Below, in pieces: positions 35,831 through 48,128 of a stretch of 64,000 nucleotides of DNA; the stretch's first letter is position 1, and each line of letters starts with the position of its first letter. The stretch spans positions 14,765,001 to 14,829,000 of the forward strand of contig NC_090291.1 of the NCBI RefSeq assembly GCF_037392515.1, read 5' to 3'. The DNA comes from Haliotis asinina (taxonomy: Eukaryota; Mollusca; Gastropoda; Lepetellida; Haliotidae). The notes beneath the pieces are model-generated. The model made no database searches and was not told the origin of the DNA. It worked only from the letters and a program-made list of their open reading frames with translations. A program made the position numbers and the translations under genes.

Positions 35831-36497
35831 ATTTTAAAAACAGCATTCACCAGAGATGTACATTGTCTTCATGTATGAAATTTACCATACGTTACACTGT
35901 ACTAGGTGTGGGACACAAAAGGTTATACAAGAAAAAAGTGGTGATTTCCAAAAATTTACAATTGGGAAATATCTTATTTCGAAAAATTTCAAAACTTGGA
36001 AATATCATATTTACAAGGCTTGGAAAATCTTTGGAAATTTAGGAAGTATTTTACAGCTGGGTTTTTTTCAGTTTCTCCTTTACCCAATGATACCCATAAG
36101 CGTATAGACTTAATTACTAATATTCCATTCATCATTTTTTCTGTTAGAGTTCTTACAGGATAATGTACATAGGTGATCATGCATTTGACATATTTATTCA
36201 TGAGAATGTACTATGTGTGGGATACAAGAGGTTATCTGTACCATGTCGGATCCAAGCAGAAACATGTCTCCCTTAATATTATCAAATATACATTAGTGAT
36301 CCGATTTTTCGATAGGATTGGAAACTTATATACTCCTAAATGTCGAGTTAGATTATTAATGCTTGTATATTGTTTCTTTATAGCATAGACATCATGATAA
36401 TTTACATCAGCTGGGCTTTGAAGATATAGTGTATGCTGTCTGTTTGGTTTGTTGTCTTGTCCTGCCGCCTTTTTTTGCGATAGCATTTTAAATGTAC
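35831..36497. other. No gene; local direct repeat
   Basis: A 30-bp segment, TGTACTAGGTGTGGGACACA plus its continuation, at 35899 recurs at 36207 with five changes. The frames around it have no domain I know. Confidence 0.45.
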
Positions 36498-36662
36498 ATG
36501 GCAGGGTGAGTGAGTGAGTGAGTGAGTGTTTAAGTGAGTATTTTTTTACGCCGCTTATAGCAATATTTAAAAAATATTCACCTGAAATGCGTTGAATCCA
36601 TGTTAGGTATGGAATCTTTGTCTTCTTGGTGACGTAACCACTAGCCCACTCCACCGCCAACT
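36498..36662 (-). repeat. SINE-A copy, decayed
   Basis: (GTGA)n, TTTTTACGCCGCTTATAGCA, CACCTGAAATGCG and GTAACCACTAGCCCACTCC. The B box is lost. Confidence 0.72.
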
Positions 36663-39179
36663 CATGGTAGAGAATATGAAAACATTCGCTGGAACAGTTA
36701 AAGCATTACCCCGTGTTCAGTTGGGACTACATTCAGTGCCATAATTATTATTAATATTAATATACAAACTGTATAATGTCTTCATTATGTCTTTTTGAAT
36801 AAGCTTTTAATTAAAATTGCTTTTGTAGCTCCCGTTTGATCTACACATAAGACAATCATACTATTATCATAACCATTAAAATCTAACATGGATACTTGCA
36901 CTTTAATGATTAGTTTCACAGCTGACAGTTAACTACCAAATGGCATGCGGAGTTTGCCAACGTTTCACATCTGTAACTGGAGTAGTCGTCATTTCTCTAT
37001 AACATAACACTGGCATTCATCTCTGACCAGTTTGGTGTTTAATTGCTTGAAATAGATTCAGTTTCAGAGTCTCCAAAATGCATACGGCTGCTACACCAGA
37101 GTGGTCAGTGCATATACAACCAAATTCTTTCAACCAGTTCAAGATTTGATCTTTGTTCAACTGCATGTTTTAGATATTTTCTTCTTTCTGGCTGCCGCTT
37201 CCTTTTACCCACTTTCACTATCTTACTGTTCTCTGTCCACACCTGGTGCTTCCACTGAGAGCCCTGTCTGTGTCATTATTGTGAATGACACCAGGTGTGC
37301 GCGAACAAAGTGGGTTTTCCCCGAAATCATCACGGAGTTTACGGGCGATTCTCTGTTGGAATAGGAGGAAATATGCCTGCGTTAGACGTGTGTAGTTGTT
37401 ATAAATCTTTACCGATTGCATCAGTGATTGCAACGCCTAGTTTACGCCCATTTCGTAAATGTCTACAATATTTCCTCATCAGACATCTTGATATCTCTCG
37501 ATAGTCAGGTGGGGAAACAGCGTCCTTTACATATACTGAACAGCAAAGGAAACGCTATTCTGGCTTTTTGAAATGTTTAGGGAACCGAAGAAATAAACAT
37601 TTCATGAGATTTCATTTTTTCGAAACCACTTTTGTTCATCAGTCATCTTTGTATGAGTATGAGCCTGGCCTCAAACAACAATAGCCTATATATGCATGTA
37701 AGTTCTGTTTCATGAGGTCTCTAAATAACAGCGTGAGTATAACATTCTTATGTATACAAATGTGTTTTCCGACTTTTTGAGCAACCTGTGGAAATTATTT
37801 TGAAATTAAAACTATCCTCAAAGTTACACATGGTGATCACTCACGTCTTTACTAAAGAGACGAAATTACGTCCCCTTTCAGTAAATCATTGCTGCCTGTT
37901 TTAACAAGGCGTGTATCACTGTATGGAATACCATACTCGTGGACATTACTCATGGCTAAGTCCATGATGTTAGGTCCATGCTGGTCCCAAGCTGCATCTA
38001 TAGAGACACAACATTCACAACAATAAGGACGAGCGCCAGCGGATTGTGTTTATTATTCAATGCAATTCATACTTGATTCTCTGCTAATGGTGATCTTATT
38101 TCTGCATGGATATGTCTAACCTCATGGTATGAATGAGAGAAAAATACATACTTACGAAGTTTCTCCACATATTATCACCACTAGTTGTGATAATTGTAAT
38201 TGTATTTTTCAAGATATTAAGGATACTTCGTCTCTACTTGGCATTGAAGAAGGTGAAGTGGTGACGCATGCTTTTTCATGGATATAAACGTCTTTTATTC
38301 TGAGAAAGGTAACTTTTTGACATTGGTATTGACAGTAATGAAAGACAAGGGAGACATCAAGCAAGCCAAGTATTTCTTGCTTAAACTAATGCACCCCTGA
38401 CAGGAAGCCATCTTTATGAACATATCTAGCACGTTTTGCACTGTCATGTTAAATATAGGTTATCACGCTTGTGTGTTTTGGGGATGTTAATATCCTGCAT
38501 TAGCAATACACCTCATCGTTTCCTTGTTTAATTTGTCTTGTTCACAATTAGTATCCAATCAGTATCCGGACGATGGTAGAGTCACCAGACCCAGATGTCC
38601 TGCTCAAATTCTCCTGGCGATGAACCAGATGTCTCAAGTCTCCAGGACCATTTGTGGCTCAAGCGTTAGATCTGTCTCTGATGACAGGCTGGCTACTGGT
38701 GAGTCAGGGAACTTCACATTTGTTCGAGCCACTCTCAGGATGATGTACTTCATTGGTGTCGCAATTCTTCTCCAAGGAGAGGTCTAACTGCACAGTAGTT
38801 GTTTGTATCACTTATGTCCTTAGCCATTGGCAAATGTTTGCTCCTCCTTTTGAGGGACTGATGTCATACTTACCCCATGCCAAGGGTATTGATGAAATCT
38901 TACTCTTTCCGAGATCCAACCAAACATGGTATAGGGCTATTACAAAGGAAACATACATGTTAAACCCAATATAAACAAAGAACTTCTTTCTTTAATTTGG
39001 AGATGCAAAAAGAAATGTCCCTCCTAAAATATACATTGGAGAGAAAGAAATACCTTCCAATACAATTACAATTTGCTAATCGCCAACTCTATTCATCTGT
39101 TGGCACAATAAAACATATGCAGTTTGTATGTGAAAGGCTTTGGTGGACCAAACCCACTCTGGTGTGTCCACATTTGTTC
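36663..39179. other. No gene; one Tc1-type end
   Basis: TACTGAACAGCAAAGGAAACG at 37537 matches the ends of the 20-kb MITE, with no matching partner seen. Frames at 37043-37433 and 38524-39185 are not recognised. The last may include decayed retrotransposon sequence upstream of the gypsy pol. Confidence 0.4.
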
Positions 39180-40845
39180 GTATAATAATGGCATCATCGG
39201 AGAAGATGTGACTGACGAACAAGGGACATGTTTAACCAGAGGTATTATTAATAGACAGGTTTCCATTGTTGGGGTTAATGTAGGTAATGTTAGTCTTAGG
39301 AATATGTAAAGCTGTGCTGTTGAGACAAACGAACCTGGCTTAAATCATTCTGTTACCCCTCATGTTGATGAAGTTCAACAACAGCATCCACCTGCTCTCC
39401 CTAAGCACTTACTGGAATTGTCTGAAAGAAGCCTAACCTTTCCCCAAGCAAAGTCAGATGCCTTATCAGAGTTACTTACTAAGGTGCAAGCTGTCTTTCC
39501 AAAATTATCCAAGGATTGTGGCAGACCAGTCTAGCTGAATACCATATTCACAGATGCAATGCAAGGCCCATCAAATAGTATCCAGGGTGTAAAACCATTT
39601 GGCAAAAGGTAGACTGAAGAAAATGTTCAAGATATTGGAACATGGAGTTATCAAACCACCAAACAGTCCTTATGTAAGCGTTATAGGTTTACGTGAGGAC
39701 GTCTGATGATACCTTGAGGTTTTGCATGACTACAGGTGTTTGAATGAAGAACCAGTAAAAGATGCATGTTCCTATACCAAGGATAGATGAATGTCTCAGT
39801 GCTCTTTTGCCTAAATGCTGTCTAATTACATGCATCTAAACTCTGACTCTGGCAGCTGGACGTTGTGGAAAGTGACAACAAATTGGTCTGTATCACTTTA
39901 CAGTAGTGCCTTTTTGTCTAATAAATCCTCCATCAACACTTCAAAGAATAATTGGAAATCGTTGACATGCAGTGCGTTGAATGTTTAAATCATATAGATC
40001 ATGTAGCTGTTCCATGCAATGGTGCAGCACAGTGATAATGAAGCTGATTCTGCGCAAGGCAGCATCAAGTTGGTGTGGACATTTCCAAAATGGTAACTCA
40101 AGCAGCAACGTTTTTGCTTCATGAACTATTGCACGACAAATATCTCCAGAGAATGAATGCCTCACCAAATCCGGTATTTGTCTGCTCTGTGGATGGAAAA
40201 CTGAGAAAAGGGCATCTGCTGGACAAAAACATAGGCATTCTTCGCACCGCTTGTCAAGACCCAAGTGGGATAAAATTTCTCATCTGAACTCTTCCCTGAA
40301 AACTCTGTTGAGGCAGTGGGAAAGATAATCATATGGGTACACTGTATCGTTAATGAATACGACTAGGACCAAGTTCTGCAGCTCAGATTTAAAGAGGGAT
40401 ACTGTCCTCAGACGCTGCCATGGTATTTCCTCCTCTGAAACGACTTTGGGTAAAGTCAGACAATCGTTGTATTGGCCATACAGGATGATATATATTAACA
40501 TACTGCTCCCTCTCTCTGTGATAGATAACCTGCTAGAAAGTCTCCTACCATCCAGAGTTCACCACTGGGTTACTACTACTAATGAGTAGCTACTGGTGTT
40601 GTTGACTCTCCACAAATTCCAAAATGGTAACAAAAAGTCATTCTGGCGACGGTAGGCCATTTTACAAAGTGGGTAGAAACCACATTACCTGATCAAGAGG
40701 CACAGACAGCCGCCAATGCCTTCACTGACACCTTTATTTGTCGGTATGGATACCACTGCAAGTGCACTCTGATCATGGTCCGAATTTTGAACCTGCTGTG
40801 TTCAATGAATGTGTGACCTGTTCCACATTAATTAAACAAGGCCTG
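39180..40845 (+). mobile_element. Ty3/gypsy retrotransposon remnant (RT and integrase)
   Basis: Plus-strand translations in several frames give the gypsy order. A linker before RT reads LPKHLLELSERSLTF and LLTKVQAVFPKLSKD (39361-39530). The RT entry is VQDILEHGVIKPPNSPY (39625). The next block is LRFC plus VKDACSIPRIDECLSAL-like residues (39715-39815, frameshifted), and then YHFTVVPFCLINPPSTLQR (39890-39945). Integrase core residues are GHFTKWVETTLPDQEAQTA (40656) and, after a frameshift, HSDHGPNFEPAVFNE (40757-40800). Many stops and indels exist, and RNase H is not clear. No LTR was identified. It is dead. Confidence 0.75.
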
Positions 40846-41824
40846 CAAGCCTGAAATAGAAAAGAATATGTTTTTCGCATTAATATCTACAATTTATGCA
40901 GTTAATATATAAAATGTTAAATTTCTGTTAAACCCAGTTCGGCCTAACTGCAGTATTAGTGGGAGGAACATGGAAATGTAGAAAAGGGACTTTACTGAAG
41001 AGAGATTAGTGCAGATAATAGCACTGGAACAGAATATGGCTTTATCCAAATTAATATCTAAAGAAATTGTATTACAAAGGAAAAATTTTAAATGCCCATT
41101 TTTAAATTAAACTCAAATAAACTTAATCAAAACTACTTAAAAAATAAATAAATTTAAGATTGAAACTATTAAGGATGTAGATACCGTGTGGTCTCGCTAT
41201 CAGTAAGAAACAGGTATGAAGGCTCGTCTTAGTAGCAAATCCTTTTGGCTAATTTGCCTGGGAAAGCAAACGACATATCATAACAATTTACAGATAATAT
41301 CCAGTCTTGTGATCTTCGAGTAGTCAGGACACCTATATATTTTGAGACATTTAATACAGCTGAAAATTTGGCTGAAAGCATATTTTCTATTTCTGACTGC
41401 ACTTTAGGCTCATGGCTGCTTGTTGTAAGCACTTCTTCAGTAAACATTATTTCTGCTTGATGAAAGTCTCGAGTCCCTTATTTAACTCCCCCTTGATTAT
41501 TTCATGATCTGGTTGTTAACATATCTGAAAGACGTATGTTGACACTAAGATGAGCTGGATATTAAATCGTCATATGTTCCTGTCCGAGACGTTGACTGAA
41601 CTGGAGAAGCAACGTTTCTGTTGTATATACTTTGGACATTATACTATATGTGTCTTGCTGTCTGTGCCTCCAAGAGCCAATTGAAAAACCATACTGTACG
41701 CGACAATCATGGTGCACTGTGGATGTGGTGCAATGGAGGACGATTGTGGAGGCAATCAACTGTTCTTTGTTAAAGGAATCCGCCGTGTTTCTCTTTATGC
41801 CCAAATAATTATGGCCAGATGATG
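40846..41824. other. No gene seen
   Basis: AT-rich. Minus-strand frames at 41229-41447 and 41562-41804 are not recognised. It separates the gypsy integrase remnant from the tandem array. Confidence 0.4.
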
Positions 41825-43000
41825 GACTACACCCCTGAACCAGCGGTCAAGGCGGGGGAGCTGGTACATCAACGATTGGATCGGTGGGTGGAACTTACCA
41901 TTGTGTGTCACTACGTTATTCACATTCATGAAGACTCCTGTTACTGATATGGCTGAAATATTGCCGATGTGACGTTAAATATTAACTCACTCACTCACTT
42001 TTATTACTGATAGTATTCTATACTATTATTGCACAGACGAAGTCAGCTACCACAGCCAAGACACCTGAGCTAGAAGAAATTGACATCAGTGAAGAAGAAT
42101 CAGTTCTTCGATCCACACATCCAGGTCCTCAGCGTCAACTGACAGTGCAGTTTATTGACCAGGCGGGAGAGAGCGTCCTCAGCATCAACTGACAGTGCAG
42201 TTTATTGACCGGCTGAGGAGGGAGAAGCGTAAACGATATTGAAGATTTGGACAACGTGGATACAGGGGACTGCACAGGATTATTGGCAGGAAGATACCCG
42301 TTCACGAGACCTTAACTCAGGAGAGGAGAAACCCCCAGATACAGACATCCCTGTTGTTCTGGATTCTACCCCGAGACAACACACAGACGATGATTCATCT
42401 GGAGATGTTCCGCCTGCATCACTGCCCTCAAGATCCACAATGGAGAGACATAAGCCAAGATGGATGAGAAGTGAAATGTATGTTTTGTCAGCGCAGCCAC
42501 AACCAGAATGGATGACAAGAGCGCATTATCTTAGCTCTCTATTGGGTGAGGGTATGCTTGAGACTGATCACGATAAGGTCATGGATACACTTCTAAGCAT
42601 CATAGTTTCATCAATAAAGTTTTATATCTAACATTTCAAGTTGTTCTTTTGTTCATTAGTTTTTTATTCCTTTGTTACATATCCAATCACTGGCTCTCGA
42701 CAGTATAGCAGTATAGAGACACACCACGGTGTCACCCACAGGGTAAGTACTTAATATTTTTTATCATGTGTATAATTATCTATGTGTGAGTAAATATCCT
42801 CTCTGTGATCATTCAAGTTGATCACCCACATGATGATTACAACCATTATGTAGTGTGTTATACATTAGTGGTAATGATTTACTTATTATGAACTAGTTAT
42901 GTGTAACTGTACTTGTTGCATGTTTAGATTAATGTAAAACATTCCTTCATATATTACAGGGTGATTGACTGATCATTTGAATGACTCATTATATATACAT
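41825..43000 (+). repeat. Array unit 1, shortened
   Basis: It lacks 105 bp present in the other units (equivalent to 43219-43323), joined at the shared AAG of ACGAAG and AGAAAG. The ATG of ORF1 is also lost (ACTGATAG for ACTGATGG). ORF2 is at 42239-42631. Variants CAGGCGGG, GAGAAGCG, GAGAAACCCCC and AGAGCGCATT are shared only with unit 6. Confidence 0.93.
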
Positions 43001-43185
43001 GACTACACCCCTGAACCAGCGGTCAAGGCGAGGGAGCTGGTACATCAACGATTGGATCGCTGGGTGGAACTTACCATTGTGTGTCACTATGTTATTCACA
43101 TTCATGAAGATTCCTGTTACTGATATGGCTGAAATATTGCCGATGTGACGTTAAATATTAACTCACTCACTCACTTTTATTACTG

Positions 43186-43497
43186 ATGGTATTCTATACT
43201 ATTATTGCACAGACGAAGAAAGAAAAAGGACTCTACATAGCAATTCCAGTAAGTACCATATCCAACCAAGAACCATCAATACCGGAAAGAACAGCCAGGC
43301 CAATTCCAGCTCCTAGGAGAAAGTCAGCTACCACAGCCAAGACACCTGAGCTAGAAGAAATTGACATCAGTGAAGAAGAATCAGTTCTTCGATCCACACA
43401 TCCAGGTCCTCAGCGTCAACTGACAGTGCAGTTTATTGACCAGGAGGGAGAGAGCGTCCTCAGCATCAACTGTCAGTGCAGTTTATTGACCGGCTGA
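43186..43497 (+). CDS. Array ORF1, unknown; possible retroelement Pol tail
   Basis: A 103-residue frame with an ATG, repeated at 44468, 45750, 47032 and (longer, 117 residues) 48314. The acceptor-like TTATTGCACAG falls inside it at codon 9, so the ATG may not be used. The content is a basic proline stretch (ARPIPAPRRKS) followed by an acidic part (ELEEIDISEEE). This style is common in the tail of gypsy Pol after integrase, which fits the gypsy remnant just upstream. That identification is by style, not by a clear homology. The final 20 residues come from a local 49-bp duplication that shifts the frame to a stop. Confidence 0.3.
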   Translation: MVFYTIIAQTKKEKGLYIAIPVSTISNQEPSIPERTARPIPAPRRKSATTAKTPELEEIDISEEESVLRSTHPGPQRQLTVQFIDQEGESVLSINCQCSLLTG

Positions 43498-43520
43498 GGA
43501 GGGAGAAAGCGTAAACGATA

Positions 43521-43913
43521 TTGAAGATTTGGACAACGTGGATACAGGGGACTGCACAGGATTATTGGCAGGAAGATACCCGTTCACGAGACCTTAACTC
43601 AGGAGAGGAGATACCCCCAGATACAGACATCCCTGTTGTTCTGGATTCTACCCCGAGACAACACACAGACGATGATTCATCTGGAGATGTTCCGCCTGCA
43701 TCACTGCCCTCAAGATCCACAATGGAGAGACATAAGCCAAGATGGATGAGAAGTGAAATGTATGTTTTGTCAGCGCAGCCACAACCAGAATGGATGACAA
43801 GAACACATTATCTTAGCTCTCTATTGGGTGAGGGTATGCTTGAGACTGATCACGATAAGGTCATGGATACACTTCTAAGCATCATAGTTTCATCAATAAA
43901 GTTTTATATCTAA
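43521..43913 (+). CDS. Array ORF2, unknown; continues ORF1 in another frame
   Basis: A 130-codon open frame beginning at TTG, with no ATG until codon 67. It is therefore better read as the downstream part of a longer frame broken by indels than as its own gene. Equivalent frames are at 42239, 44803, 46085, 47367 and 48698. The middle is acidic (QHTDDDSSGD), followed by a basic-aromatic block RHKPRWMRSEMYV and a hydrophobic end. A basic KPxWM-type block near the C-terminus is typical of the end of retroelement polyproteins. It ends at TAA about 110 bp before the donor-like site. Confidence 0.3.
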   Translation: MKIWTTWIQGTAQDYWQEDTRSRDLNSGEEIPPDTDIPVVLDSTPRQHTDDDSSGDVPPASLPSRSTMERHKPRWMRSEMYVLSAQPQPEWMTRTHYLSSLLGEGMLETDHDKVMDTLLSIIVSSIKFYI

Positions 43914-44282
43914 CATTTCAAGTTGTTCTTTTGTTCATTAGTTTTTTATTCCTTTGTTACATATCCAATCACTGGCTCTCGACAGTATAGCAGTATAGAG
44001 ACACACCACGGTGTCACCCACAGGGTAAGTACTTAATATTTTTTATCATGTGTATAATTATCTATGTGTGAGTAAATATCCTCTCTGTGATCATTCAAGT
44101 TGATCACCCACATGATGATTACAACCATTATGTAGTGTGTTATACATTAGTGGTAATGATTTACTTATTATGAACTAGTTATGTGTAACTGTACTTGTTG
44201 CATGTTTAGATTAATGTAAAACATTCCTTCATATATTACAGGGTGATTGACTGATCATTTGAATGACTCATTATATATACAT

Positions 44283-45564
44283 GACTACACCCCTGAACCA
44301 GCGGTCAAGGCGAGGGAGCTGGTACATCAACGATTGGATCGCTGGGTGGAACTTACCATTGTGTGTCACTATGTTATTCACATTCATGAAGATTCCTGTT
44401 ACTGATATGGCTGAAATATTGCCGATGTGACGTTAAATATTAACTCACTCACTCACTTTTATTACTGATGGTATTCTATACTATTATTGCACAGACGAAG
44501 AAAGAAAAAGGACTCTACATAGCAATTCCAGTAAGTACCATATCCAACCAAGAACCATCAATACCGGAAAGAACAGCCAGGCCAATTCCAGCTCCTAGGA
44601 GAAAGTCAGCTACCACAGCCAAGACACCTGAGCTAGAAGAAATTGACATCAGTGAAGAAGAATCAGTTCTTCGATCCACACATCCAGGTCCTCAGCGTCA
44701 ACTGACAGTGCAGTTTATTGACCAGGAGGGAGAGAGCGTCCTCAGCATCAACTGTCAGTGCAGTTTATTGACCGGCTGAGGAGGGAGAAAGCGTAAACGA
44801 TATTGAAGATTTGGACAACGTGGATACAGGGGACTGCACAGGATTATTGGCAGGAAGATACCCGTTCACGAGACCTTAACTCAGGAGAGGAGATACCCCC
44901 AGATACAGACATCCCTGTTGTTCTGGATTCTACCCCGAGACAACACACAGACGATGATTCATCTGGAGATGTTCCGCCTGCATCACTGCCCTCAAGATCC
45001 ACAATGGAGAGACATAAGCCAAGATGGATGAGAAGTGAAATGTATGTTTTGTCAGCGCAGCCACAACCAGAATGGATGACAAGAACACATTATCTTAGCT
45101 CTCTATTGGGTGAGGGTATGCTTGAGACTGATCACGATAAGGTCATGGATACACTTCTAAGCATCATAGTTTCATCAATAAAGTTTTATATCTAACATTT
45201 CAAGTTGTTCTTTTGTTCATTAGTTTTTTATTCCTTTGTTACATATCCAATCACTGGCTCTCGACAGTATAGCAGTATAGAGACACACCACGGTGTCACC
45301 CACAGGGTAAGTACTTAATATTTTTTATCATGTGTATAATTATCTATGTGTGAGTAAATATCCTCTCTGTGATCATTCAAGTTGATCACCCACATGATGA
45401 TTACAACCATTATGTAGTGTGTTATACATTAGTGGTAATGATTTACTTATTATGAACTAGTTATGTGTAACTGTACTTGTTGCATGTTTAGATTAATGTA
45501 AAACATTCCTTCATATATTACAGGGTGATTGACTGATCATTTGAATGACTCATTATATATACAT
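44283..45564 (+). repeat. Array unit 3
   Basis: No difference from unit 2 found by eye. ORF1 is at 44468-44779 and ORF2 at 44803-45195. Confidence 0.95.
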
Positions 45565-46846
45565 GACTACACCCCTGAACCAGCGGTCAAGGCGAGGGAG
45601 CTGGTACATCAACGATTGGATCGCTGGGTGGAACTTACCATTGTGTGTCACTATGTTATTCACATTCATGAAGATTCCTGTTACTGATATGGCTGAAATA
45701 TTGCCGATGTGACGTTAAATATTAACTCACTCACTCACTTTTATTACTGATGGTATTCTATACTATTATTGCACAGACGAAGAAAGAAAAAGGACTCTAC
45801 ATAGCAATTCCAGTAAGTACCATATCCAACCAAGAACCATCAATACCGGAAAGAACAGCCAGGCCAATTCCAGCTCCTAGGAGAAAGTCAGCTACCACAG
45901 CCAAGACACCTGAGCTAGAAGAAATTGACATCAGTGAAGAAGAATCAGTTCTTCGATCCACACATCCAGGTCCTCAGCGTCAACTGACAGTGCAGTTTAT
46001 TGACCAGGAGGGAGAGAGCGTCCTCAGCATCAACTGTCAGTGCAGTTTATTGACCGGCTGAGGAGGGAGAAAGCGTAAACGATATTGAAGATTTGGACAA
46101 CGTGGATACAGGGGACTGCACAGGATTATTGGCAGGAAGATACCCGTTCACGAGACCTTAACTCAGGAGAGGAGATACCCCCAGATACAGACATCCCTGT
46201 TGTTCTGGATTCTACCCCGAGACAACACACAGACGATGATTCATCTGGAGATGTTCCGCCTGCATCACTGCCCTCAAGATCCACAATGGAGAGACATAAG
46301 CCAAGATGGATGAGAAGTGAAATGTATGTTTTGTCAGCGCAGCCACAACCAGAATGGATGACAAGAACACATTATCTTAGCTCTCTATTGGGTGAGGGTA
46401 TGCTTGAGACTGATCACGATAAGGTCATGGATACACTTCTAAGCATCATAGTTTCATCAATAAAGTTTTATATCTAACATTTCAAGTTGTTCTTTTGTTC
46501 ATTAGTTTTTTATTCCTTTGTTACATATCCAATCACTGGCTCTCGACAGTATAGCAGTATAGAGACACACCACGGTGTCACCCACAGGGTAAGTACTTAA
46601 TATTTTTTATCATGTGTATAATTATCTATGTGTGAGTAAATATCCTCTCTGTGATCATTCAAGTTGATCACCCACATGATGATTACAACCATTATGTAGT
46701 GTGTTATACATTAGTGGTAATGATTTACTTATTATGAACTAGTTATGTGTAACTGTACTTGTTGCATGTTTAGATTAATGTAAAACATTCCTTCATATAT
46801 TACAGGGTGATTGACTGATCATTTGAATGACTCATTATATATACAT
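45565..46846 (+). repeat. Array unit 4
   Basis: No difference from unit 2 found by eye. ORF1 is at 45750-46061 and ORF2 at 46085-46477. Confidence 0.95.
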
Positions 46847-48128
46847 GACTACACCCCTGAACCAGCGGTCAAGGCGAGGGAGCTGGTACATCAACGATTG
46901 GATCGCTGGGTGGAACTTACCATTGTGTGTCACTATGTTATTCACATTCATGAAGATTCCTGTTACTGATATGGCTGAAATATTGCCGATGTGACGTTAA
47001 ATATTAACTCACTCACTCACTTTTATTACTGATGGTATTCTATACTATTATTGCACAGACGAAGAAAGAAAAAGGACTCTACATAGCAATTCCAGTAAGT
47101 ACCATATCCAACCAAGAACCATCAATACCGGAAAGAACAGCCAGGCCAATTCCAGCTCCTAGGAGAAAGTCAGCTACCACAGCCAAGACACCTGAGCTAG
47201 AAGAAATTGACATCAGTGAAGAAGAATCAGTTCTTCGATCCACACATCCAGGTCCTCAGCGTCAACTGACAGTGCAGTTTATTGACCAGGAGGGAGAGAG
47301 CGTCCTCAGCATCAACTGTCAGTGCAGTTTATTGACCGGCTGAGGAGGGAGAAAGCGTAAACGATATTGAAGATTTGGACAACGTGGATACAGGGGACTG
47401 CACAGGATTATTGGCAGGAAGATACCCGTTCACGAGACCTTAACTCAGGAGAGGAGATACCCCCAGATACAGACATCCCTGTTGTTCTGGATTCTACCCC
47501 GAGACAACACACAGACGATGATTCATCTGGAGATGTTCCGCCTGCATCACTGCCCTCAAGATCCACAATGGAGAGACATAAGCCAAGATGGATGAGAAGT
47601 GAAATGTATGTTTTGTCAGCGCAGCCACAACCAGAATGGATGACAAGAACACATTATCTTAGCTCTCTATTGGGTGAGGGTATGCTTGAGACTGATCACG
47701 ATAAGGTCATGGATACACTTCTAAGCATCATAGTTTCATCAATAAAGTTTTATATCTAACATTTCAAGTTGTTCTTTTGTTCATTAGTTTTTTATTCCTT
47801 TGTTACATATCCAATCACTGGCTCTCGACAGTATAGCAGTATAGAGACACACCACGGTGTCACCCACAGGGTAAGTACTTAATATTTTTTATCATGTGTA
47901 TAATTATCTATGTGTGAGTAAATATCCTCTCTGTGATCATTCAAGTTGATCACCCACATGATGATTACAACCATTATGTAGTGTGTTATACATTAGTGGT
48001 AATGATTTACTTATTATGAACTAGTTATGTGTAACTGTACTTGTTGCATGTTTAGATTAATGTAAAACATTCCTTCATATATTACAGGGTGATTGACTGA
48101 TCATTTGAATGACTCATTATATATACAT
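46847..48128 (+). repeat. Array unit 5
   Basis: No difference from unit 2 found by eye. ORF1 is at 47032-47343 and ORF2 at 47367-47759. Confidence 0.95.

Larger units (their letters stand above)
43001..44282 (+). repeat. Array unit 2
   Basis: Full 1,282-bp unit with ORF1 at 43186-43497 and ORF2 at 43521-43913. The intron-like stretch is 44025-44241. It carries the inner-unit variants CAGGAGGG, GAGAAAGCG, GAGATACCCCC and AGAACACATT. Confidence 0.95.

Noticed and set aside
39941-40264. Minus-strand frame of 107 codons
   Set aside because: It lies across the gypsy remnant, whose motifs are on the plus strand, and has no domain of its own.
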